Positions 7,264 to 16,684 are shown, counted from the stretch's first letter. The stretch: DNA of 64,000 nucleotides from Streptomyces sp. ASQP_92 (GCF_025399895.1 NZ_JAODUA010000005.1:310001-374000); one strand, 5' to 3'. Notes: generated from the letters alone by a model not told the origin. Program-made: numbers and translations.

Positions 7264-9291
7264 ATGTCCATGTGCGCAGACACCACGCCCCGAGCCTGCC
7301 CGCCGCAGGAGACGCTCCCCCTCGACGGCATGTGGATGGTGCTCGAACCCGCCACCGCGCCCGCCGGAGCGGCGCATCTCATGTGTGCCAGCCCGCGCGC
7401 CCGGAAGGTACTCCTTGACGAGGTCACGCCGCACCGGACCTTCGCCGACTTGGTGGCGCCGAGCAGCGCGTCCATCTCGCGCCAGTTGTTGTTGGACGCG
7501 GTCCGGGGCGAGGGGCGCGCCTACCGTCAGCCGGTCGAGTACGCGCATCCGCACGGCACGGTCATCTGCATGACCTCCGCACGCCGCCTGGACACGCGCG
7601 GCTCCGGTCCGCCCGCGCTCCTGGTGGAGATCGAGGAGGAGGAACACGGGGAGTGGCTGCACTGGGAAGCGCTGCGCTCCATGACCGTCCTGGCCGACCA
7701 CTCGCTGTGGGTCTACGACGAGGAGGCCGACCGGTTCAGCTGGCTCGACGGGGAGCGCCTGTACAACGGCATGGGGCCCGGCGACCGGATGCCGCTCGCC
7801 GAGCTCTTCGACCGGGTGCACGCCGAGGACGTGGCGCGCGTGCAGGAAGCGTTCTGGGCACTGCGCAGAGGCGAGACCCAGCAGGTGGACGTCGACTTCC
7901 GGATGCCGGACGAGCACGGCCGGCTGCACTGGCTGCGCACCCTCGCCCGCCTCGTGCGGTTCGGCTTCGACGGCGGGCGGCGCGTCGTGGGGACCACGGC
8001 CAACACGACCGCGGCCGTGGAGCGCCATCAGACGCTGCTCAAGGCGCACGCGGACGCCCGGCGGCGCGTCGACCTGGTTCAGCAGCTCGCCGCCGCGTTC
8101 GTCGGGGCCGCGACGGAGGACGAACTGACCGCGGCGATCCTGAACCGCGTCGCCCCGGCCTTCGGGGGCACCGGCACGCTGCTGGCGTTCGTCGAGGAGG
8201 GACGGCTGCGGGTGACGTTCGGGGACGGCATCGACCCCGCCCTTGCCCGCTCCCTGCATGGACTCCCGCTGGATGCCCCCAAGCCCCTGACCGAGGCGAT
8301 CCGCACCGGAAGACCCCTGTTCATCGCCACCCGGGACGAATACCGGCGCTCGTGGCCGCAGGCGCACGGCCTGCTGGACGCCACGTCCGCCACCTCGTTC
8401 ATCATGATTCCGCTCCGGGGCCAGGGGGCGTCCCCGCTCGGAGGCTGGGTCGTCACCTTCGACCGGCCGCACGACCTCTCCCCCCAGGAGCGGATCCTGG
8501 TCGGGGTGATGGCCGATGTCGCGGGCCAGGCGTGGGAGCGCATCCGGCTCCAGTCCGCCCGCACCGAACTGGCCGCGACGGTACAGCGCAACCTGCTGCC
8601 CGCCACGCTGCCGACCGTCACGGGGTACGAGGTCGAGGCCCGCTACAGCCCCGCCCATCAGGGGCTGGACGTGGGCGGTGACTGGTACGACGTGATCGCG
8701 CTGCCCGACGGGAGCACGGCGTGCATCATCGGCGACGTCCAGGGCCACAATGTGCAGGCCGCCGCCCTGATGGGCCAGATACGCACCGCGATGCACGCCT
8801 ACGCGTGGCAGGAGCCCACCCCCGACCGGGTACTGGCCCGCACCAACGACCTCATGCTCCAGATGCGCCTGCCGGTCTTCGCGACCTGCCTGTATGTCCT
8901 GCTCACCCCCGACGGCCGGGCCCTGACGGCGCGCGCCGGACACGTCCCCCTGGTGCACGCCGCGCGGGACGGGGCACGGGTCCGCGAGTACCCGGGCGGC
9001 CTGCCCCTGGGGGTGCTCGCCCGTAGCGAATTCCCCGTACACGCACTGGAGTTGGCCCCCGGCGATGTGCTCGCCCTGGTCACCGACGGCCTGGTTGAGG
9101 GCCCCCGGCTGCCCATCGACGACGGCTTGGCCGACGTCTGCGCCGCGACCGACCGCCTCCGGGAGGCACCTCTCGGGGAGCTGGCGGACGTTTTGATGGC
9201 ACAGGACGACTCCCTGACCGGCCATGTCGACGACCGGGCCGTGCTTGTGGTGCGGAGGCGGGCCAACTCCCCTTCTCTTGAGACACGTTGA
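7264..9291 (+). CDS. PAS/GAF/SpoIIE-type PP2C protein phosphatase
   Basis: A 675-residue multi-domain signalling phosphatase. Residues 1-140 form an uncharacterised sensory part, about 140-260 a PAS-like domain (LADHSLWVYD, then FRMPDEHGRLHWLRTLARLV), and about 275-425 a GAF domain. The last 225 residues form a SpoIIE/RsbU-type PP2C catalytic domain. Metal-binding aspartates are visible in GGDWYDV (D473), GDVQGHN (D491) and the terminal DDRAVLVVRR. Such proteins dephosphorylate anti-sigma-factor antagonists in Streptomyces. There is no fused kinase domain and no sigma/anti-sigma pair beside it, so its partner is encoded elsewhere. Confidence 0.92.
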   Translation: MSMCADTTPRACPPQETLPLDGMWMVLEPATAPAGAAHLMCASPRARKVLLDEVTPHRTFADLVAPSSASISRQLLLDAVRGEGRAYRQPVEYAHPHGTVICMTSARRLDTRGSGPPALLVEIEEEEHGEWLHWEALRSMTVLADHSLWVYDEEADRFSWLDGERLYNGMGPGDRMPLAELFDRVHAEDVARVQEAFWALRRGETQQVDVDFRMPDEHGRLHWLRTLARLVRFGFDGGRRVVGTTANTTAAVERHQTLLKAHADARRRVDLVQQLAAAFVGAATEDELTAAILNRVAPAFGGTGTLLAFVEEGRLRVTFGDGIDPALARSLHGLPLDAPKPLTEAIRTGRPLFIATRDEYRRSWPQAHGLLDATSATSFIMIPLRGQGASPLGGWVVTFDRPHDLSPQERILVGVMADVAGQAWERIRLQSARTELAATVQRNLLPATLPTVTGYEVEARYSPAHQGLDVGGDWYDVIALPDGSTACIIGDVQGHNVQAAALMGQIRTAMHAYAWQEPTPDRVLARTNDLMLQMRLPVFATCLYVLLTPDGRALTARAGHVPLVHAARDGARVREYPGGLPLGVLARSEFPVHALELAPGDVLALVTDGLVEGPRLPIDDGLADVCAATDRLREAPLGELADVLMAQDDSLTGHVDDRAVLVVRRRANSPSLETR

Positions 9292-9670
9292 AGGTTCCCG
9301 GTGCCTCGGGTGCGAGCCGTCGGAGCCGTCAGCGCCGTCCATGTCCGGTCGATCAAAGGCGCGCACGGCGGCGCTGGAGCAACCGGTCGAGCGCTGAACG
9401 CGCAGACGTAGGCCACATGGGCGACAATGGTCGTGATCGTCATGTGCCCGACGACCACCGACCACCGACCGCTCTACGCGGGCGGGGACGGGTGCTTCGG
9501 GGGCGCGGGGAACTGCGTGAGAAGCGCCCACGACCCGCAGGTTCAAGAGGGTTCGGGGGCGCGGGGAACTGCGCCACCAGCCGCCTGCGGCCCGCAGGCG
9601 AGAACGGGTCGAGCCCGAGTGGGCGGCCCCGACATTTTGGCCTTTCGTGCAATCCGCATCGGAGCGCTCG
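9292..9670. other. Spacer with Streptomyces-type GC-rich repeats
   Basis: No gene is seen. Besides the paired repeat listed separately, the spacer holds a run of short GCCGTC-type direct repeats near 9320. The last 60 bases carry the ribosome site of the secreted CAP protein gene. Confidence 0.6.
9496..9573. repeat. Paired copies of a GC-rich intergenic repeat
   Basis: TTCGGGGGCGCGGGGAACTG occurs at 9496 and again at 9552, both followed by GCG, 56 bases apart. Elements of the form CAGTTCCCCGCGCCCC are a common dispersed intergenic repeat in Streptomyces chromosomes, where they often sit after genes. Confidence 0.75.
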
Positions 9671-11473
9671 ATGAAACCGAACTCATTCGTAACGGCGGCC
9701 GCCATGGTCTGCGGTCTTGTTCTGATGGGCCCGATGTCGGCCGCCTCGGTCGCACACGCGCAAGCCGGTTCTGTCCCCGCCGCCCAGGACAAATCCGCCA
9801 TGTGCCCCTCTGGCGATCCTCCTCCTGGAACGGGTTCGCGGATGAGCGCGGCAGATGCCGATGCCATGGTCCGTGGCCACAACGAGGCGCGCCAGGAAGC
9901 CATCAAGACATACCACCCCGGGCTGTCCCTCGCCCCCGTCACCTGGAGCCCCAAGCTCGCGTGTGACGCGCAGGCTTGGGCCGATGACCCCGAGTCCAGC
10001 GCGAGCGGCGGGCTGCACCACAGCAAGCGTGAGGCGAACGGCAACGAGGGCGAAAATCTCCTGAACAGCACACCCGTGCCCGCGCGTCCCGCTCTGGCGC
10101 TGGATCCGTCAGTGAGTTACAGCTGGACGGCGGAGAAGGCCAAATTCGACGCGGATGCCAACGCGGTGGTCCAGAACAACGCGCCCGACGGCACCAATTA
10201 CCACGCGTGGGGCCACTACTCCCAGATGGTCTGGATGTCCCCCACCTCGGTCACCACCTCGATCGGCTGCGGAGTGAAAGAGGGCGTGCCGGTAGGGGGC
10301 GGAACCGGGTGGATTCTGGTGTGCCGGTACGCGGCCGCCGGCAACATCGACGGGCAGCGCGCCATTCCGAGCGGCGGGCAGGTCGCGCCGGCGCCGGGTG
10401 ACTGGAACGCCAAGGCGCATTCCGCCGCAGACGTCGCGGGTAGGCCGGCGACGTTGGTGTGGCCGAACCAGCAGCACGTTTTCTACCGCAGTACGGACGG
10501 GAGTCTGAAGCATCTGTTCTGGGATTCCGGAACCAACCAGGTGTACGCGGACAATTGGAGTGCCAAGGCGGGTGCGGGTGCTGATGTCGCTGGTGACCCC
10601 GCGACGATGGTGTGGCCCCATCAGCAGCACGTTTTCTACCGCAGTACGGATGGCCGCCTGAAGCACGTGTTCTGGGATTCCGGGAAGAATCAGGTGTTCG
10701 CCGACGACTGGTCTGCGAAGGCGGGTACGGGGTCCGATGTGGCCGGTGATCCGGCGACGTTGGTCTGGCGCAATCAGCAGCATGTGTTCTACCGCAGTAC
10801 GGACGGGAGTCTGAAGCACCTGTTCTGGGATGCGGCAACCAACCAGGTGTACACGGACAATTGGAGCGCCAAGGCGCACGTGGCTGCCGATGTCACCGGC
10901 GCTCCGGCGACGTTGGTGTGGCCGAACCAGCAGCACGTTTTCTACCGCAGTGCGGACGGGAGTCTGAAGCATCTGTTCTGGGATTCCGGAACCAACCAGG
11001 TGTACGCGGACAATTGGAGTGCCAAGGCGGGTGCGGGTGCTGATGTCGCTGGTGACCCGGCGACGATGGTGTGGCCCAAACAACAGCATGTTTTTTACCG
11101 CAGTACGGATGGCCGCCTGAAGCACGTGTTCTGGGATTCCGGGAAGAATCAGGTGTTCGCCGACGACTGGACCGCGAAGGCGAATGCGGGATCCGATGTG
11201 GCCGGTGATCCGGCGACATTGGTCTGGCCGAACCAGCAGCACGTGTTCTATCGCGGCGCCGACGGCAGCCTGAAGCATCTATTCTGGGACTCCGGGCGCA
11301 ACCAGGTGTTCGCCGACGACTGGACCGCCAAGGCGCATGTCGCCGCCGACGTCTCGGACACCCCGGCCGGCCTGCTGTGGCCCGACCAGCAACACGCCTT
11401 CTACCGGGGCAAGGACGGCGCCATCAAGCAGCTCTTCTGGGACTCCCCACGCAATCAGGTCTTCGCGGACTGA
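9671..11473 (+). CDS. Secreted CAP/SCP-domain protein with seven propeller-like repeats
   Basis: A 600-residue exported protein. Residues 1-32 are a Sec signal peptide ending AHAQA. Residues about 58-230 form a CAP/SCP domain with HNEAR, GENLL, HYSQMVW and WILVCRY. Residues 245-600 are seven tandem 51-residue repeats, each with ADVxGxPATLVW, QQHVFYRS, DGSLKHLFWD and NQVYADNW. Seven repeats of this length strongly suggest a closed seven-bladed beta-propeller of the lectin type. Repeats 1-3 and 4-6 are copies of each other, a 459-base duplication. The ATG with GGAGCG just upstream is preferred over one 24 bases earlier. A role in glycan binding outside the cell is inference. Confidence 0.9.
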   Translation: MKPNSFVTAAAMVCGLVLMGPMSAASVAHAQAGSVPAAQDKSAMCPSGDPPPGTGSRMSAADADAMVRGHNEARQEAIKTYHPGLSLAPVTWSPKLACDAQAWADDPESSASGGLHHSKREANGNEGENLLNSTPVPARPALALDPSVSYSWTAEKAKFDADANAVVQNNAPDGTNYHAWGHYSQMVWMSPTSVTTSIGCGVKEGVPVGGGTGWILVCRYAAAGNIDGQRAIPSGGQVAPAPGDWNAKAHSAADVAGRPATLVWPNQQHVFYRSTDGSLKHLFWDSGTNQVYADNWSAKAGAGADVAGDPATMVWPHQQHVFYRSTDGRLKHVFWDSGKNQVFADDWSAKAGTGSDVAGDPATLVWRNQQHVFYRSTDGSLKHLFWDAATNQVYTDNWSAKAHVAADVTGAPATLVWPNQQHVFYRSADGSLKHLFWDSGTNQVYADNWSAKAGAGADVAGDPATMVWPKQQHVFYRSTDGRLKHVFWDSGKNQVFADDWTAKANAGSDVAGDPATLVWPNQQHVFYRGADGSLKHLFWDSGRNQVFADDWTAKAHVAADVSDTPAGLLWPDQQHAFYRGKDGAIKQLFWDSPRNQVFAD

Positions 11474-11543
11474 ACCGTGGTCGCGCCTGCCCGACGTGTA
11501 CAAACGCTTTGATGCATGAGCAGGGCAATGCTCTACTCCTGGC

Positions 11544-12449
11544 ATGACCACCCTGACGAAGCTTGAGCCCGCTCCTGTCATCGGCGAGACAGTCCAACTG
11601 CTCTCCGAGCACTACGTTTTCCCCGACATAGCCGAACAATTGGGTGCCCTGCTGCGGCGACGCCTCGCCGAAGGGGCCTACGACGTCGATAATGCCGAGA
11701 AGCTCGCCCGGCTGGTCACCGCGGACCTACAATCAGTCAACGGCGACCGGCACCTGAGACTGAAGTACCACGCCGACCCGGTTCCCCAGCAGCAGGGGGC
11801 GGCCACCCTGGAGTCGATGCGGCGGGACTTCGACGCCTCGCTGGGCGGTGCACCCCGGGTGCAGTTGCTCGACGGAGGGGTCGCCGTGGTGGAGTTGGCG
11901 CCGATGCTGTTCCCGCTGGAGTGGGCCGCCGAACCCCTGACCGCGGCGCTCTCCCTCGCCTCCCGCGCCCAGGCGCTGATCGTGGACCTCCGCGCCAACC
12001 GGGGCGGCGACCCGGACGCGGTCGCCTTCGCGTGCAGCTACCTGCTCGACGAGCGCACCCACCTCAACACGATGTACTGGCGCCGGGACGAGCGCAGCGA
12101 GCAGTCCTGGAGCCTGCCGCAGGTTCCCGGCGCGCGCTTCGGCGGCAGCAAGCCGCTGTACGTGCTGTCCAGCAGCAGCACCTTCTCCGCCGCCGAGGAG
12201 TTGGCGTACGACCTCCAACAGCTCGGTCGCGCGGTGGTCGTCGGCGAGCCCAGCCGCGGAGGCGCCCATCCCTGCCAGGGCTGGACGGTGCACCCCCATC
12301 TGGAAGCCACCGTGCCCGTCGGGCGTGCCATCAACCCCGTCTCCGGCACGAACTGGGAGGGTACCGGCGTGCGGCCCGACGTCCCCTGCGCCGCCGCCGA
12401 CGCCCTCGACCAGGCGCACGCCCTGGCCCTGGCTCGCCTGGCGGGCTGA
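11544..12449 (+). CDS. S41-family peptidase (IRBP-like), cytoplasmic
   Basis: A 301-residue S41 peptidase of the short IRBP-like type. An N-terminal helical domain (ETVQLLSEHYVFPD) precedes the catalytic domain with LIVDLRANRGGDPD and SSSTFSAAEELAYDL; Ser215 is the likely nucleophile. A conserved GEPSRGGAHP follows. There is no signal peptide and no PDZ domain, so it is probably intracellular, like other short actinobacterial S41 proteins. It follows the CAP gene by 70 bases but has its own start region. A long perfect palindrome follows 15 bases after its stop. Confidence 0.88.
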   Translation: MTTLTKLEPAPVIGETVQLLSEHYVFPDIAEQLGALLRRRLAEGAYDVDNAEKLARLVTADLQSVNGDRHLRLKYHADPVPQQQGAATLESMRRDFDASLGGAPRVQLLDGGVAVVELAPMLFPLEWAAEPLTAALSLASRAQALIVDLRANRGGDPDAVAFACSYLLDERTHLNTMYWRRDERSEQSWSLPQVPGARFGGSKPLYVLSSSSTFSAAEELAYDLQQLGRAVVVGEPSRGGAHPCQGWTVHPHLEATVPVGRAINPVSGTNWEGTGVRPDVPCAAADALDQAHALALARLAG

Positions 12450-12464
12450 CCCGGTCCGGTTCGC

Positions 12465-12492
12465 CGACAGCACTGCGCGCGCAGTGCTGTCG
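12465..12492. terminator. 28-bp perfect palindrome after the S41 gene
   Basis: CGACAGCACTGC and GCAGTGCTGTCG flank a GCGC centre, so the whole 28 bases read the same on both strands. It starts 15 bases after a stop codon, which suits a bidirectional terminator without a T tract. A dimeric protein site is the alternative. Confidence 0.6.
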
Positions 12493-12562
12493 CACGCCTG
12501 GACTCCCCGTCGTGGAAGGGACGTCGAACAAGGTCCCGAGGGAGCGATTACGATCCGGACTT

Positions 12563-13342
12563 ATGAGCACGTCGGATCAGGACCAAGCGGTGGGCACGGC
12601 CCCGGAAACGCGCGGAGCGTCGACCCCGCCCGAGAAGAAGCTACCGAGCCAGGCCCCTAACCGGCCTACGGGGGACGGGGCTTCGAGACCGCGGGGAGTG
12701 GGCGGGGCCGCAGTGGAGGGGGAGGGCTCGGAGGCCGCCGGGAAGGCCGAGGCCACCGGAACCGACGGCTCGGTGGCCGATGACTCGGTGGCGGATGACT
12801 CGGTGATCGACGGCTTGGTAGCCGACGGCTTGGTAGCCGACGGCTCGGCAGCCGACGGCTCGGCAGCTGATGACTCGGCGGCCGTCGGGTCGTCCGAGCC
12901 CGCCGAGCCCGCCGAGCCCGCCGAGCCCGCGGAGCCCGCTCAGGCCCCCGAGTCGGCAGTCTCCGCGGCCCGCACCACCCCCGAACACGCCGAGCGCCCC
13001 ACACCCCCCGAGGGCCGTCCGGTGCCTCAACCCCCGCAAGAAGCAAGCGACTTGGGGAAACTCGACGTCGAGCCCGAGCGGCGGCGCGGCATGGCGCCGT
13101 GGCAGGCCCGGCGGATTCGGATGGTCGCCGCCGGGGTGCTGATGGCGGTGATGGGGGCCATCCTCGTCGTGCGGCTGGCCACCCAGTCCTCGGTGCTCGT
13201 GGTCGGCGTGTACGGGATCGCCCTCATCCTCTGCGGTGTCGTCATCGAACTCAGCCGCAACGGCCGCACCCGGCTCGGTTCCTGGCTGCTGGTGGCGGGG
13301 CTCGCCGCCGCTTTCGCCATGGACTGGTTCGTGCTGCCGTAG
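12563..13342 (+). CDS. Low-complexity acidic protein with three C-terminal membrane segments
   Basis: A 259-residue protein of unknown function. Residues 1-165 are low-complexity: DDSVADDS-type acidic repeats near 70-115, then a (PAE)n run. Residues about 185-259 contain three hydrophobic helices (VAAGVLMAVMGAILVVRL, VLVVGVYGIALILCGVVIEL, SWLLVAGLAAAFAMDWFVL), so the repeat region probably sits in the cytoplasm as a tethered tail. The DNA encoding the repeats is built of near-identical 18-bp and 9-bp units and should be slippage-prone. The start follows the short ATGAGCACG opening; alternatives upstream cross the palindrome. Confidence 0.75.
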   Translation: MSTSDQDQAVGTAPETRGASTPPEKKLPSQAPNRPTGDGASRPRGVGGAAVEGEGSEAAGKAEATGTDGSVADDSVADDSVIDGLVADGLVADGSAADGSAADDSAAVGSSEPAEPAEPAEPAEPAQAPESAVSAARTTPEHAERPTPPEGRPVPQPPQEASDLGKLDVEPERRRGMAPWQARRIRMVAAGVLMAVMGAILVVRLATQSSVLVVGVYGIALILCGVVIELSRNGRTRLGSWLLVAGLAAAFAMDWFVLP

Positions 13343-13938
13343 CGGCTTCGACGGGGTCGGCCGGCCGCGCCGCCGCAACGCAAGCGTGCTCGCGTACCGG
13401 GAAGGTGGAGAACGTCCGGCACCTGCCGCACGGTCATCGCGTCACGTCCGCCGGAACCCCCGGCCGCGGCCGGGTCCGCGTCCCCCAGCGGGCAAGGGCG
13501 GGGCCGGCCGCGCCCAGGGTCGTGAGGGACGAGCCCCGTGGCCGCCGGACCGGGGCGTACGCCGCCAGCGCCGTCATCGGGCAGCTCACCAGGAAGAGCA
13601 GCCCTGCGGTGCGGAACGCCCTGCCGCCGTCCTGCGGGGGTTCGATGCGGGAGCCGATCCTGGTCTGCGTCAGGACGCAGAAGGCGGCGTTGAGGGCGAA
13701 CAGCGCGGCCACCGTCCAGCGGGGCGCTTCGGTGTTTTCGGCGATCCAGATCGGCAGGCTAACAGTGGACCCGGAACCCGCCGCAGTCGTAGCAAGACCC
13801 GTTCCGTCCCCACCTTTTCCGCTATCGGGCGACAACCTCCTTTTGCGGATACCCAGTTGGGCTCCATATGCGCCTCAGCCGTTGACATGTACCCGGCTCA
13901 CGGTGAATCTTGATGCTCGAAACTCCAAGGTTCCAAGC
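13343..13938. other. Spacer of about 600 bp
   Basis: This gap separates two plus-strand genes. It may hold a small minus-strand membrane-protein gene or remnant, listed separately, and the promoter of the GH31 gene. No RNA gene or repeat is recognised. Confidence 0.5.
13434..13835 (-). CDS. Possible small membrane protein or remnant
   Basis: An open frame of 133 codons with two hydrophobic stretches (WTVAALFALNAAFCVL and GLLFLVSCPMTALAAYA), the size of a two-helix membrane protein. It overlaps no other gene. The only start codon at its beginning is TTG, and no convincing ribosome site precedes it. It could be the eroded remains of a membrane protein gene rather than a working gene. I do not recognise a family. 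Confidence 0.3.
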   Translation of the reverse strand: MSPDSGKGGDGTGLATTAAGSGSTVSLPIWIAENTEAPRWTVAALFALNAAFCVLTQTRIGSRIEPPQDGGRAFRTAGLLFLVSCPMTALAAYAPVRRPRGSSLTTLGAAGPALARWGTRTRPRPGVPADVTR

Positions 13939-16662
13939 ATGAACGCGCATGCCGCGCCCGGCTGTTGCTCGGTACGAACGGAGAACGAAACCTTGCGGAC
14001 CCCCTGGCATGGCTCACGCCCGCCCCGACGTCCCGCCGTCGCCGTCCTGTCGGCGCTGGCGCTCGGCCTCACCACTCTGGCCGTTCCGGCCGCCCACGCG
14101 CAGGCCGGGGCGCCGCCCGGTGGCGTCCTGGACGGCGGCACGAAGTCGCTCACCTGGCACAGCCCGGTCTACGAGAAGGGCACCGTGGACTCGCCCGACA
14201 AGTGCCCGCCGGCCGCGCAGGACCCGGACGGCGCGGTGTGTGCCCGCTTCGACCTGACCGTGAAGCCGCCGGCCGGTGAGTGGGACGACAACCCGGAGGG
14301 CGGGGTGCCCGTCTCCGTGCAATGGGCCACGCCCACCGACGACTTCGACCTGTACGTCTACGACGACGCGGGCAAGCAGGTCGCTTCCAGCGCGGGCACC
14401 GCCGACCCCGAGGCCACCGTCATCCCGAAGGCCTCGGGGACGTACCACGTGGTCGTCGTCCCCTACGACGTGCACCACAACTCGTTCACCGGCACGGCGT
14501 ACCTTCCCGAGCCGACCGACGCGGGGAACCTCACCGCCTTCGGCGGCAAGGACGGCACGTACGACATAACCGCCGGTGATCTGAAGGCGCGCGTGGACTT
14601 CCTCGCCGATGACACGCTGCGGCTGCGGGCCGCCCCCGACGGCACCTTCACCGATCCGCCCAACAGTCACATGATCCGGACCCGGCCGAAGCCACGGAAG
14701 GACACCAAGCCCTTTGACGCGGGCGCCTATTACGGCATCCGGAGCAAGGACGCCGTCCTGCGCGTCTACAAGAAGCCGCTGCGCTTCGCGCTCTACAAGG
14801 GCGACAACACCACCGTCATCTGGTCCGAGGCCGACCCGCTGCGGTGGACCTCCGGCGGCATGCGCCAGAGCCTGACCCGCGGCGCCCACGAGCAGTTCTT
14901 CGGCGGTGGCGAGCAGAACGGCAGCTTCTCCCACCGCGACCAGATCATGAACGTGGGCAACAACACCAACTGGAACGAAGGGGGTTGGAACAACTCCCAG
15001 CCCTTCTACATCTCCTCCGCCGGATACGGGGTGTTCCGCAACACCTTCACGCCGGGGGTGTACGACTTCGGGCCACGGGTCCGCACCGGGCAGCAGGAAC
15101 GGCGCCTGGACGCCTACTACTTCACAGGTGATGTGAAGTCCGTCATCGGCAAGTACACCGCGCTGGTCGGCAAGCCGTTCATGCCGCCCGTGTACGGGCT
15201 CGAACCGGGCGACTCGGACTGCTACCTCCACAACGCCAACCGAGGTGAGCGGCACACCCTCGACGCGCTCAAGGTCGCCGACGGCTACACCCACAACCAG
15301 ATGCCGCTCGGCTGGATGCTCGTCAACGACGGCTACGGCTGCGGCTACGAGAACCTCGCCGAGACCGGCAATGGGCTCCAGGCGCACAACGCCCAGCTCG
15401 GCCTGTGGACCCAGGACGGCCTCGACAAGCTCGCCGACCAGGTCAAGGCGGGCCAGCGCGTCGCGAAGCTCGACGTCGCCTGGGTCGGCAACGGCTACGG
15501 CTTCGCCCTCGACGCCTGCGACCAGGCGAAGGCGGGCATCGAGGACAACAGCGACGCCCGCGGCTTCGTCTGGCTGCCCGTGTCCTGGGCCGGAGCACAG
15601 CGCTGCGGCGTGCTGTGGAGCGGCGACCAGAAGCTGAGCTGGGACTATCTGCGCTGGCAGATCCCCACCTACGCGGGCGCCACGCTCTCCGGCATCGCGT
15701 ACAACACGGGCGACGTCGGCAGCATCTTCGGTCACGACCCCAAGATGTACACGCGTGACCTCCAGTGGAAGGCGTTCCTGCCCGCCATCATGACGATGGA
15801 CGGCTGGGCCAAGGACCTCACCACCGGCAAGGCCGCCGACCAGCAGCCCTGGCTCGACGGCGAGCCGTACGCCTCCATCAACCGCAAGTACCTCCAGCTC
15901 AAGGAGCGGCTCATCCCGTACATGTACGGGCTGTCCAAGGACGCCACCACCACCGGCGTCGGCGCCGTCCGCCCGCTCTCCCTGGAGTACCCGGACGACC
16001 CCAACACCCTGGGCGCGAACGCCAAGTACGAGTTCCTCGCCGGGCCGGACTTCCTCGTCGCCCCCGTCTACAGCGACACCAGCGTCCGCGACGGCATCTA
16101 TCTGCCCCAGGGCACCTGGACCGACTACTGGAGCGGCAAGACCTACCAGGGCCCCACCACCATCGACCACTACGCCGCCCCGCTCGACACCCTCCCGCTG
16201 TTCGTCAAGGGCGGCTCGATCGTGCCGATGTGGCCCCAGGGCACGACCTCCTGGCAGACCAGGGACAAGGGCGAACTGGACTACGACATCTACCCGCGGC
16301 TCGGCACCTCCTCCTACACGCTGTACGAGGACGACGGCGTCACCCGGCAGTTCGCCCAGGGCGCCTCGGCCACCCAGCGGGTCCAGGTGACCTCGGCCGG
16401 ACGCGCCTCGGTCGTCACCATCGGTGCCAGCGACGGCAGTTACCAGGGCAAGCCGACCACCCGCTCCTACCGCCTCACCGTCCACGGGCAGTCCGCGCCC
16501 GGGATCGTCGCGCTCGGCGGGAAGCGGTCGCAGCGGTACGGGTCCGCGGCCGAGCTCGCGGCGGCCGGCTCCGGCTGGTTCTTCGACTCGGCGACGGGAG
16601 CGACGGAGGTCAGGACGCCGTCGCAGCCGACCGGGCACGGCTTCTCCGTCGAGATCGCGTGA
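13939..16662 (+). CDS. Secreted GH31-family glycoside hydrolase
   Basis: A 907-residue exported glycosidase. The N-terminus has a long signal peptide ending in PAAHAQA near residue 55. A beta-sandwich region follows (about 95-195, with DDFDLYVYDDAGK), then an N-terminal GH31 beta domain and the catalytic barrel. The nucleophile is probably D512 in KLDVAW and the acid/base D563 in LWSGDQ. GDVGSIFG and the C-terminal YEDDG strand are also family features. The KLDVAW form resembles GH31 alpha-galactosidase-like enzymes more than alpha-glucosidases. The start ATG follows a CCAAGG ribosome site. No transporter or regulator is adjacent; a GC-rich hairpin closes the gene. Confidence 0.9.
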   Translation: MNAHAAPGCCSVRTENETLRTPWHGSRPPRRPAVAVLSALALGLTTLAVPAAHAQAGAPPGGVLDGGTKSLTWHSPVYEKGTVDSPDKCPPAAQDPDGAVCARFDLTVKPPAGEWDDNPEGGVPVSVQWATPTDDFDLYVYDDAGKQVASSAGTADPEATVIPKASGTYHVVVVPYDVHHNSFTGTAYLPEPTDAGNLTAFGGKDGTYDITAGDLKARVDFLADDTLRLRAAPDGTFTDPPNSHMIRTRPKPRKDTKPFDAGAYYGIRSKDAVLRVYKKPLRFALYKGDNTTVIWSEADPLRWTSGGMRQSLTRGAHEQFFGGGEQNGSFSHRDQIMNVGNNTNWNEGGWNNSQPFYISSAGYGVFRNTFTPGVYDFGPRVRTGQQERRLDAYYFTGDVKSVIGKYTALVGKPFMPPVYGLEPGDSDCYLHNANRGERHTLDALKVADGYTHNQMPLGWMLVNDGYGCGYENLAETGNGLQAHNAQLGLWTQDGLDKLADQVKAGQRVAKLDVAWVGNGYGFALDACDQAKAGIEDNSDARGFVWLPVSWAGAQRCGVLWSGDQKLSWDYLRWQIPTYAGATLSGIAYNTGDVGSIFGHDPKMYTRDLQWKAFLPAIMTMDGWAKDLTTGKAADQQPWLDGEPYASINRKYLQLKERLIPYMYGLSKDATTTGVGAVRPLSLEYPDDPNTLGANAKYEFLAGPDFLVAPVYSDTSVRDGIYLPQGTWTDYWSGKTYQGPTTIDHYAAPLDTLPLFVKGGSIVPMWPQGTTSWQTRDKGELDYDIYPRLGTSSYTLYEDDGVTRQFAQGASATQRVQVTSAGRASVVTIGASDGSYQGKPTTRSYRLTVHGQSAPGIVALGGKRSQRYGSAAELAAAGSGWFFDSATGATEVRTPSQPTGHGFSVEIA

Positions 16663-16684
16663 CCTGAGGGCCGCCACCGGTTCG

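Noticed and set aside
7075..10071. A 998-codon minus-strand open frame opposite the PP2C and CAP genes
   Set aside because: It lies antisense to two genes with clear domains, and its sequence is Arg/Gly/Ala-rich without any family motif. High GC keeps such antisense frames open.
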